A DNA stretch of 64,000 nucleotides from URNF01 sp045634325 (lineage in GTDB: Bacteria > Bacillota > Clostridia > Oscillospirales > Acutalibacteraceae), in contig JAZRAA010000040.1 of NCBI GenBank assembly GCA_045634325.1, positions 61,600-125,599 on the forward strand. The letters run 5' to 3'. Below the pieces are notes generated by a model. It worked only from the letters and a program-made list of their open reading frames with translations, made no database searches and was not told the DNA's origin. The stretch's first letter is position 1, and each line of letters begins with the position of its first letter. Shown piece by piece: positions 8,748 through 15,846 of this stretch. Both the position numbers and the translations under genes were made by a program.

Positions 8748-9710
8748 TTACACAGCAGCATTCATTGCTTTTTTCACGTTGATCAACATGGCGGGAACCA
8801 TGATGGTGCAGCCGGCAGCCGCATCGGTGATTTTAGAATCGGTAAGTTCCATACCGGCAATATCACCTTCAGTTTTGCCCGCCAAATATTTTTGCAGGTT
8901 ATCTACTTGCTCAAACCATTCCAAACCAATGCCGGAAGCAACTTTCATACCATAGTCATTTCCGAGCTGACGTTTGGTTTTCACTTCGCCGCTTTCTGCT
9001 GCAAATTTACCGTCGGTCACGGTGAATGCCTTTTGCAGTTCGTCAGCACGGCAGGCAGTTACTTTACCGTCTGCGCCAACAGCCACGCCGGTGAATTCAA
9101 CGTCATAGCGAGGAGCGGTGTCTTCGCTGGAAGCATAACGAGAAGCGGTGACAGCCAGGCCCAATTTATCGGTAGCTTTTGCGCCGTCTTCTTTTGCATC
9201 GGCAGCAGCCTTGGATACCACTTTGATGAAATCGGTCACTACAATGGTGCAACCTGCGCTCAAGTCGGTGTCGACACCTTTGCCGTCTTGGGTTTGGATG
9301 CTCGAAACTTCGTTAGCTGTTTTGCCAACTACATATTTGCAGAATGCATCCACCTGCTCAAACCATTCTTGCTTTGCACCGCCATAGGTTTTCATGTTGT
9401 AATCATTACCAAGTTCATATTTGGTTCTGAAATCCGCAACATCTTTCAAAACGTCGTTTTCTATAGCGGGTTTCAACTGCACTTCGTCCAAACGGCAGGA
9501 AATGATTTTGCCGTCAGCATCGGTGAGTACCACTGCTGCGAGAGCGGTCAAGGAAGCTTCTTGCTCGCCTGCTTCGGCATTGGCGATGACCGCCATGCCC
9601 ATTTTGGTTTTTGCGTCATCATCATTTTGTTTGCCGCCGGCTTCCTTGGCGCAACCGACAAACGTCACCAACAAACATACTGCTAACAAACATGCCAATA
9701 CTTTTTTCAT
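8748..9710 (-). CDS. Lipoprotein with two tandem FMN_bind-like repeats
   Basis: A 320-residue secreted protein with a lipoprotein signal (lipobox Cys20). The rest is an internal duplication of about 140 aa: residues about 36-180 and 184-318. Both repeats contain GMAV/GLAV, DGK(I/V)..CR.DE, LGNDY(N/G)MK, EWFEQVD..(C/Q)KY..GKT and end DLSAGCTIVV or DAAAGCTIMV followed by K.V.KA. That end resembles the FMN_bind end D..(S/A)GATVTSQ.V..AV seen in the neighbouring flavoproteins, with Ala changed to Cys and the acceptor Thr kept. I infer a two-domain, possibly doubly flavinylated, surface electron carrier. It could instead be a flavin-free relative. It lies between rnfB and apbE. Confidence 0.7.
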   Translation of the reverse strand: MKKVLACLLAVCLLVTFVGCAKEAGGKQNDDDAKTKMGMAVIANAEAGEQEASLTALAAVVLTDADGKIISCRLDEVQLKPAIENDVLKDVADFRTKYELGNDYNMKTYGGAKQEWFEQVDAFCKYVVGKTANEVSSIQTQDGKGVDTDLSAGCTIVVTDFIKVVSKAAADAKEDGAKATDKLGLAVTASRYASSEDTAPRYDVEFTGVAVGADGKVTACRADELQKAFTVTDGKFAAESGEVKTKRQLGNDYGMKVASGIGLEWFEQVDNLQKYLAGKTEGDIAGMELTDSKITDAAAGCTIMVPAMLINVKKAMNAAV

Positions 9711-9727
9711 TTTTCAACACCTCTTAC

Positions 9728-10522
9728 TTAAAATATAATTTTTACAGGACATTTCTCGGCACAAGTGCCGCAATCGATACATTTTTCGTGCGAGATAACC
9801 GCCACGCCGTCATCCAGCGTAATGGCTTGGGTAGGACAGTTTTTCGCACAGATGCCGCAAGCGATACAACCGATATCGCACACAGCTTTGACATCTTTGC
9901 CTTTATCGTGGGACGAACACCGCACCGTGTAAGGACGTCCCGCCGGTTGTAAACTAATCAAGTTTTTCGGGCAAGCTTTCACACATTTGCCACACGCAAT
10001 ACATGCTTCTTCATCCACCACGGCGATGCCATCTACCATATGGATGCATTGTTGCGGACAAACTTTGGCGCAAGAGCCAAATCCGAGACAACCAAACGCA
10101 CATTGCTTTTGTCCACCACCGGGAGCCAACGCCGCCGCTTCACAGGTTTCAATACCGTCGTATACATATTTTGCGCCGGCACGCTCACAACTGCCCGCAC
10201 AATGTACCATTGCCGCCAAACGCGTCGCTTCCTCAGCTTGTTTGCCCATGATTTCCCCAATTGCTTTGGCGCCTGCGGCACCGGCAACGGGGCATAGATG
10301 AACGGGTGCATTATCCTCGGCTATCGCCTTAGCATACGCATCACAACCGACATAGCCGCAACCGCCACAGTTAGAACCGGACAATATATTGCGTACCGCC
10401 GTTTGTTTTTCATTTTCGGCTACCGCTAATAGTTTACCCGCGACACCGAGAATGATACCAAGCAGCAGACCGACACCTGCGACAACGCCTGCTGCAATCA
10501 AAATCCCCAAATAATTTTCCAT
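9728..10522 (-). CDS. rnfB: Rnf complex subunit RnfB (iron-sulfur protein)
   Basis: RnfB is the soluble-domain subunit that passes electrons from reduced ferredoxin into the membrane complex. Residues 5-28 form the membrane anchor. The Fer4_18 region NCGGCGYVGC follows, then clusters at CAFGCLGFGSCAKVCP, CIACGKCVKACP, CDIGCIACGICAKNCP and CIDCGTCAEKCP, a full set of [4Fe-4S] ligands. The 264-residue length is usual. AAAGGAGG precedes the ATG. It ends the rnfCDGEAB block, the common clostridial order. Confidence 0.97.
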   Translation of the reverse strand: MENYLGILIAAGVVAGVGLLLGIILGVAGKLLAVAENEKQTAVRNILSGSNCGGCGYVGCDAYAKAIAEDNAPVHLCPVAGAAGAKAIGEIMGKQAEEATRLAAMVHCAGSCERAGAKYVYDGIETCEAAALAPGGGQKQCAFGCLGFGSCAKVCPQQCIHMVDGIAVVDEEACIACGKCVKACPKNLISLQPAGRPYTVRCSSHDKGKDVKAVCDIGCIACGICAKNCPTQAITLDDGVAVISHEKCIDCGTCAEKCPVKIIF

Positions 10523-10534
10523 TGTCTTCCTCCT

Positions 10535-11113
10535 TTACAACAAGGACTTAAAGCCGAAAAATGCCAACGACATCAATCCCGCCGTCATCAACACAATCGG
10601 TGTCCCTTTAAAGGATTCCGGTATATCGTTATCTGCGATTTTTTCACGCACACCCGCCATGATGACAATAGCAACGGTAAAACCAACCGCCGTACCGAAA
10701 CCGCTCACCACGCTGGTGATAAACGAATATTCATTCTGCACATTATTGAGTGCCGCACCCAACACCGCACAGTTAGTGGTGATGAGCGGCAAATATACGC
10801 CCAGGGCACGATATAACCCTACGCTGTATTTTTTGAGCACCATTTCTACCAACTGCACCAGAGCGGCGATGACTAAAATAAACACAATCGTTTGCAGATA
10901 GCCAAGACCGAGCGGTTGCAAAATACCGGTATAAATTAACGACGTAAGTGCAGAAGAAACCGTGATAACACAGATAACCGCCAATCCCATACCGGAAGCG
11001 GTTTTCACCTGACCGGAAACGCCGACGAACGGGCACAAACCTAAAAACTGGCTAAGTACCACGTTATTAATCAGCGCAGTGGTGAGCAAAACAAGAAACA
11101 AATTATCACTCAT
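10535..11113 (-). CDS. rnfA: Rnf complex membrane subunit RnfA
   Basis: RnfA is a six-helix membrane subunit that together with RnfE carries a membrane-embedded [2Fe-2S] centre and forms part of the ion path. The ATG at 11113 is chosen (192 aa) because it overlaps the rnfE stop (ATGA) and begins MSDNLFLVLLTTALINNVVLSQFLGLCPFVG, the canonical RnfA N-terminus; a longer frame would run into rnfE. The conserved Cys of LGLCPFVG and of TTNCAVLG are present. No anomalies. Confidence 0.96.
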   Translation of the reverse strand: MSDNLFLVLLTTALINNVVLSQFLGLCPFVGVSGQVKTASGMGLAVICVITVSSALTSLIYTGILQPLGLGYLQTIVFILVIAALVQLVEMVLKKYSVGLYRALGVYLPLITTNCAVLGAALNNVQNEYSFITSVVSGFGTAVGFTVAIVIMAGVREKIADNDIPESFKGTPIVLMTAGLMSLAFFGFKSLL

Positions 11114-11784
11114 TGTGCATCCCCCTCTCCGCTTTCGCACGCCGTACAACCACCGCAATGGCCGTTACAGGTCTTTGCGCCTTTACGGTTAGTGGCAGAG
11201 GGCGCTTTGAGTTTGTTCTGCAAAGCCGTGAGAATTGCCAACACAAAGAACGCACCCGGCGCCAACACCAAAATCGGAATGGTATACGTTTCGGGAAGCA
11301 CGCGCAACCCAAACACCGTACCCGCACCCAGCAATTCACGCACAGCGCCCAAAATGGTGAGTGCTACCGTAAAGCCCAGACCCATACCGATACCGTCAAA
11401 CAAAGCAGGCATGGGTTTGTTTTTAGAAGCATACGATTCCGCGCGGCCGAGAATAATACAGTTGACCACAATGAGCGGAATATAAATGCCCAACGTCTCA
11501 TACAGGCCGGTCACAAATGCCTGCATCAGCAATTGTACCATGGTAACAAACGAAGCTACCACCACAATGTAAGCGGGCATTCGCACCTTATCAGGAATGA
11601 CATTGCGCAAAATGGAAATCAGTAAATTGGAAAGCATCAACACAACCGTGGTGGAAAGACCCATACCGAGTCCGTTAAAAGCGGCGGTGGTGACCGCCAA
11701 GGTAGGACACATACCCAACATCAACATAAAGGTGGGGTTTTCTTTGATAATGCCGTTATATAACCGTTCTAAACACGTTTTCAT
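11110..11784 (-). CDS. rnfE: Rnf complex membrane subunit RnfE with cysteine-rich tail
   Basis: RnfE is the membrane partner of RnfA. The ATG at 11784 gives 224 aa beginning MKTCLERLYNGIIKENPTF, with conserved GMCPTLAVT and VNCIILGRAE segments holding the iron-sulfur cysteines and six hydrophobic helices. After the last helix (LTALQNKLK) there is a charged tail with the cluster CNGHCGGCTAC, four cysteines within eleven residues, which could bind a metal or cluster on the cytoplasmic side. The Shine-Dalgarno is a run of nine G lying inside the end of rnfG. Confidence 0.95.
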   Translation of the reverse strand: MKTCLERLYNGIIKENPTFMLMLGMCPTLAVTTAAFNGLGMGLSTTVVLMLSNLLISILRNVIPDKVRMPAYIVVVASFVTMVQLLMQAFVTGLYETLGIYIPLIVVNCIILGRAESYASKNKPMPALFDGIGMGLGFTVALTILGAVRELLGAGTVFGLRVLPETYTIPILVLAPGAFFVLAILTALQNKLKAPSATNRKGAKTCNGHCGGCTACESGEGDAQ

Positions 11785-12398
11785 GCATCCAACCCCCCCC
11801 CGACCATATATTCCGAAACGAACCAAACGCCCGCATTCACCGCATTGGTCACCCCTTGAGAAGTGACGGTAGCACCACTGATGCTGTCGATTTGTGTTTC
11901 ATTCGCACCGCCCTTGACCACCGAAAGGGTGGTAGCGGATTTGCCGGCAAATTGTCCATAAAACGACTCGTCGGTACATTTAGAACCCAGTCCCGCAGTT
12001 TCGGTGTGGGACAAAATGGAAATACCGGTGAGCTTACCGTCTGTTCCAATACCCAACGTCAAATCAATAGGACCGCCGTAGCCGTTACCGCTGACGGTTA
12101 ATACATACCCGATTTTCTCGCCGTTTGCATCGGTAGCATACAAGGCATCCGCCACCTTGCAGCCTGCAAAACCGGCTTTTGCCAACGCTTCATCTGCGGT
12201 TGTTAACGCCTTGTTGACGGTCTCATCTTCCGCGAAAGATGCCGCTTGTGAGAAAATACCGCGATACGCCTTTGCACGTGCTTCAAGAGCCGCTCTCGCA
12301 ATTGGCTCTTTAGTCACCGCATATACCGCCGCCAACAAGACACCTGCTACCAACGTAATCATAAACAAGGCAAATGCATCTTTTGCTATTTTCTTCAT
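11781..12398 (-). CDS. rnfG: Rnf complex flavoprotein subunit RnfG
   Basis: RnfG holds a covalent FMN on the extracytoplasmic face. The 205-residue protein has one N-terminal helix (residues 9-29) and an FMN_bind domain with HTETAGLGSKC and the flavinylation motif DSISGATVTSQ, where the Thr of GAT receives FMN from ApbE. Its start overlaps the rnfD stop by four bases, and its stop overlaps the rnfE ATG. The last codons run through a G9 tract (minus strand, 11793-11801). Confidence 0.97.
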   Translation of the reverse strand: MKKIAKDAFALFMITLVAGVLLAAVYAVTKEPIARAALEARAKAYRGIFSQAASFAEDETVNKALTTADEALAKAGFAGCKVADALYATDANGEKIGYVLTVSGNGYGGPIDLTLGIGTDGKLTGISILSHTETAGLGSKCTDESFYGQFAGKSATTLSVVKGGANETQIDSISGATVTSQGVTNAVNAGVWFVSEYMVGGGLDA

Positions 12399-13348
12399 GC
12401 TTTTGCCTCCTTTTTCACGCCGAAAGCGCGCGGTAGTGTCACCTTTTCAATGAGCGGCACCAAAATGTTGCCCAGCACGATTGCATAGGAGACACCCTCA
12501 GCCGCCGAACCGACTAATCGGAACAACGCGGTCAGCACGCCAATCAAAATGGCATACAACCATTGACCGCCACGCGTGATGGGGCTGGTAGAATAATCGG
12601 TTGCCATAAAGAACGCACCGAGCATCAAACCGCCGCTGCACAATTGCGCCGCCAAATACGATAACGTGGGCAAGCCACTGCCGTTCAGCAAGGAAATCAA
12701 CGTGACAGATACCGCAAAACTTCCCAAATATACCAACGGAATACGCGGACTAATCACATGACGCACCAACATATACGCCGCACCAAGCAAGATTGCCACG
12801 GTGGACACCTCGCCGATACAACCCGCACGTGTGCCAAACACCAGTGACAGCATATCCACCGTTTCACCCGCCTTCATAGCAGCAAGCGGGGTGGCTCCTG
12901 TGACACCGTCCAAGCCCGCAGGATAGGTGGTCATATAGCCACCAAAAGAAATCAGCATGAAACAACGTGCGGCTAATGCGGGGTTAATAAAGTTTTGTCC
13001 GATGCCACCAAACAGTTGCTTGACAGCAATAATTGCAAACACACTGCCCAAGACAGCAATCCAAATCGGAATACCGACAGGCAAATTATACGCCAGCAAC
13101 AAGCCGGTAACCAGCGCACTGCAATCCCCGATAGTCACCGGGAGTTTTAACAGTTTTTCATATACAAACTCCGAAAGCATGCAAGTGAGCACGCAAACGC
13201 CAATTACCAGCAACGCGCGCCAGCCAAAATTCCACACACCGAACACACCTGCCGGCAACAGTGCAATGGCGACGTCCGCCATGATTTCACCTGTGTTGGT
13301 GTGCGCATGGATATGCGGCGAAAAAGAAATGCGTTTTAAAGTATTCAT
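12395..13348 (-). CDS. rnfD: Rnf complex membrane flavoprotein subunit RnfD
   Basis: RnfD is a polytopic (about ten-helix) membrane subunit homologous to NqrB that carries covalent FMN and takes part in Na+ or H+ translocation. The 317-residue product starts MNTLKRISFSPHIHAHTNTG, has the GDCSALVTGLLLAYNLP segment, and the flavinylation site DGVTGATPLAAMK. The C-terminal half has ATDYSTSPITRGGQWLYAILIG, also conserved. It overlaps rnfC by four bases and rnfG by four. Confidence 0.97.
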   Translation of the reverse strand: MNTLKRISFSPHIHAHTNTGEIMADVAIALLPAGVFGVWNFGWRALLVIGVCVLTCMLSEFVYEKLLKLPVTIGDCSALVTGLLLAYNLPVGIPIWIAVLGSVFAIIAVKQLFGGIGQNFINPALAARCFMLISFGGYMTTYPAGLDGVTGATPLAAMKAGETVDMLSLVFGTRAGCIGEVSTVAILLGAAYMLVRHVISPRIPLVYLGSFAVSVTLISLLNGSGLPTLSYLAAQLCSGGLMLGAFFMATDYSTSPITRGGQWLYAILIGVLTALFRLVGSAAEGVSYAIVLGNILVPLIEKVTLPRAFGVKKEAKA

Positions 13349-14685
13349 TTTTTTGCCGCCTCCCTTGTTTGTTTATTAGCAGTGGAAATCGCCGTCTTGG
13401 CTTGCACAAAACTTTGCGTCAAATAAATGTGTGCGGGGCACACATACGAACAACTACCGCAGGAAACACATTCCATGCCGTTCAAATTCTTGAATGCATC
13501 CATATCGCCTTTTCGCACGGCTTTCACCATTAACTGCGGCACCAAATTTGCGGGACACACACGCACACAGCGTCCACAGTGGATACAATTGGTGGTTTTC
13601 AAATCCGCCGTTTGATTGTTTGTAAATGCCAGCAGTGCAGAAGTAGTTTTCTGCACCGGCACATCAGCGCTCATCAGCGCCGTACCCATCATCGGACCAC
13701 CCGCAATGAGTTGTTGCGGTTCCGTCGCAAAACCACCCGCAAGCTCTACAACCTCTTGCAAAGAAATGCCAATGGGCACTTCATAGTTGCCGGGATTGCA
13801 ATAGGCGTTGCCCGACAAGGTAACGATGCGGGTGAGCAACGGCGTGTTTTCTACTACGGCACGATACAGTGCAATCACCGTTGCCACGTTGTGCACAATG
13901 CAGCCTGCCTCGTAAGGCAACATACGGGAATGTACTTTCTTGCCGGTCAACGCATAAATCAGTGAGCGCTCACCGCCTTGCGGATATTTGGTTTTCAGTG
14001 CGCCCACAGAAATTCCCGCATGTTCATCTGCTTTATGAGAAAGCAGACGAATCGCCTCCGGTTTATTATCTTCAATGCCAATAATTGCTTTGGCATTCGG
14101 GAACATTTGAAGCAAAATACGAATACCGCCAAACAAAGCATCACTTTGTTCCAGCATCAAACGGTAATCCGATGTGAGATACGGCTCGCATTCCGCACCG
14201 TTGATGATGATATGCGTAATGGCGTTATCCTCACGAGGAGTAAGTTTTACATCAGCAGGGAAACCTGCGCCGCCCAAGCCGACAATGCCCGCCGCACGCG
14301 CAATCTCGCGGATTTGACCGTTATCCAAATCATGAAAATCATCGTGCGGCGTTCCCCACTCACAAGCGGTATACTGCCCGTCATTATCCACCACGATGGA
14401 CAGCACACGATTACCCGAAACAGTCAGCCGTTTTTCTATCGCTTTGACGGTACCCGACACGGCTGCACAAATACCCGCAGATAAGCCGTCGGCAGGCATG
14501 GCGATCTGCTGTCCGACCAGCACCATATCACCTTTTTTTACCGTCGGCACCGCAGGCTTACCGATATGCTGCGACAACGGATATACCGCTTCTCCGACAG
14601 GGCGCAACTGCTGTATCGGCAACGAGGCTGTCAACGCCTTACCATCGTACATATGCACGCCACCGCGAAATGTGTTTTTCAACAT
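13345..14685 (-). CDS. rnfC: Rnf complex iron-sulfur/FMN subunit RnfC
   Basis: RnfC is the peripheral NADH-binding subunit with two [4Fe-4S] clusters. The ATG at 14685 gives 446 aa and follows AAGGAGAG; it begins MLKNTFRGGVHMYDGK. The Rossmann-like region contains GLGGAGFPADVKL and INGAECEPYLTSDYRLM, typical of RnfC and Nqo1. Clusters are at CIHCGRCVRVCP and CVSCGSCSYVCP. There is no long alanine-rich C-terminal extension as in proteobacterial RnfC. First gene of the operon, 90 bases from its promoter. Confidence 0.97.
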   Translation of the reverse strand: MLKNTFRGGVHMYDGKALTASLPIQQLRPVGEAVYPLSQHIGKPAVPTVKKGDMVLVGQQIAMPADGLSAGICAAVSGTVKAIEKRLTVSGNRVLSIVVDNDGQYTACEWGTPHDDFHDLDNGQIREIARAAGIVGLGGAGFPADVKLTPREDNAITHIIINGAECEPYLTSDYRLMLEQSDALFGGIRILLQMFPNAKAIIGIEDNKPEAIRLLSHKADEHAGISVGALKTKYPQGGERSLIYALTGKKVHSRMLPYEAGCIVHNVATVIALYRAVVENTPLLTRIVTLSGNAYCNPGNYEVPIGISLQEVVELAGGFATEPQQLIAGGPMMGTALMSADVPVQKTTSALLAFTNNQTADLKTTNCIHCGRCVRVCPANLVPQLMVKAVRKGDMDAFKNLNGMECVSCGSCSYVCPAHIYLTQSFVQAKTAISTANKQTREAAKK

Positions 14686-14775
14686 AAACCAACTCTCCTT
14701 CTTTCTGCTAAATATTTTTTGCAAAAAGATAACAATTATCAAAATGAACATAGCATTCGTAAATTATACATCACT

Positions 14776-14804
14776 ATTATACCATATATATATACTTTTT
14801 GCAA
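14776..14804 (-). promoter_or_regulatory. Promoter of the rnf operon
   Basis: On the minus strand a -35 TTGCAA (14799-14804) and a -10 TATAAT (14776-14781) are 17 bases apart, with an extended TGG before the -10. It directs transcription into rnfC and is the only strong promoter seen for the whole 13-gene block. Confidence 0.85.
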
Positions 14805-14819
14805 TGTATTTTAAAAGAC

Positions 14820-14855
14820 AAAAACACCACACGGCAAAAATTTGCCGTGTGGTGT
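14820..14855 (-). terminator. Terminator of fba
   Basis: A 15-bp perfect stem (14824-14838 with 14841-14855) and a two-base nominal loop are followed on the minus strand by TTTTGTCTTTT. It separates fba from the rnf operon promoter. Confidence 0.9.
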
Positions 14856-14869
14856 GTATGCACGTATGT

Positions 14870-15733
14870 TTACGCTTTGTTGACACTGCCGAACAGTTCC
14901 ATTTTTTCTTTGACGGTCGCTTTGATGGCTTCTACACCGGGAGCGAGCAATTTTCTGGGGTCAAAGCCTTTACCCTGCAAATCTTTGCCGGCTTCCACAT
15001 ATTCGCGGGTAGCAGCCGCAAAAGCGAGCTGGCATTCGGTGTTAACGTTGATTTTGGAAACGCCCAAGTCAATCGCCTTTTTAATCATGTCAGCAGGGAT
15101 ACCGGTGCCACCGTGCAAAACGAGCGGCATAGCGCCGGTTTTCTCCTGTACAGCCGCCAGCGTTTCGAAGCTGAGGCCTGCCCAGTTTTCAGGATATTTG
15201 CCATGGATGTTGCCGATACCGGCAGCCAACATGGTCACACCCAAATCAGCAATTGCTTTGCACTCGTCGGGGTCAGCGCATTCGCCGTTACCCACAACGC
15301 CGTCTTCTTCGCCGCCGATAGCGCCGACTTCTGCTTCCAGAGAAAGACCTTTCTCTTCACAGATTTTCACCAGTTCAGTGGTCTTTTGAATGTTTTCATC
15401 AATCGGATAATGAGAGCCGTCAAACATAACCGAAGAGAAGCCTGCCTCGATGCAAGCCATAGCGCCTTCATAGCTGCCGTGGTCAAGGTGCAACGCAACC
15501 GGCACGGTGATGTTGAGATTCTTGAGCATGCCTTCGACCATGCCCACAACCGTGGAATAACCGCACATATATTTACCTGCGCCCTCGGATACACCGAGGA
15601 TGACAGGAGAATTCAGTTCCTGTGCGGTCAAAAGAATGGCTTTGGTCCATTCCAGATTGTTAATGTTGAACTGACCGACAGCATAGTGGCCGGCCTTTGC
15701 TTTGGTAAGCATTTCTTTTGCGGATACTAACAT
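14870..15733 (-). CDS. fba: Class II fructose-1,6-bisphosphate aldolase
   Basis: A zinc-dependent aldolase of glycolysis and gluconeogenesis, cleaving fructose 1,6-bisphosphate to dihydroxyacetone phosphate and glyceraldehyde 3-phosphate. The ATG at 15733 (287 aa) follows GGAGG; upstream in-frame codons belong to the leader. Metal ligands and substrate motifs are visible: HLDHGSYEGAMACIEAGFSSVMFDGS, EAEVGAIGGEEDG, GIGNIHGKYP and LHGGTGIPADMIKKAI, then INVNTE. Monocistronic, with its own promoter and terminator. Confidence 0.97.
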   Translation of the reverse strand: MLVSAKEMLTKAKAGHYAVGQFNINNLEWTKAILLTAQELNSPVILGVSEGAGKYMCGYSTVVGMVEGMLKNLNITVPVALHLDHGSYEGAMACIEAGFSSVMFDGSHYPIDENIQKTTELVKICEEKGLSLEAEVGAIGGEEDGVVGNGECADPDECKAIADLGVTMLAAGIGNIHGKYPENWAGLSFETLAAVQEKTGAMPLVLHGGTGIPADMIKKAIDLGVSKINVNTECQLAFAAATREYVEAGKDLQGKGFDPRKLLAPGVEAIKATVKEKMELFGSVNKA

Positions 15734-15789
15734 GTTAAATTCCTCCGAACTATGAATTTTCGATTGTGGCTGATAGCCACGTTGCATCT

Positions 15790-15818
15790 ATTATACAGTG
15801 TTATACAGTAAAAAGCAA
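15790..15818 (-). promoter_or_regulatory. Promoter of fba with leader hairpin
   Basis: The minus strand has -35 TTGCTT (15813-15818), a 17-base spacer and -10 TATAAT (15790-15795). The transcribed leader contains a short hairpin GTGGCT/AGCCAC at 15766-15780 before the Shine-Dalgarno. Confidence 0.8.
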
Positions 15819-15846
15819 TACACAATCGGGCGCTTTTTCATATAAT

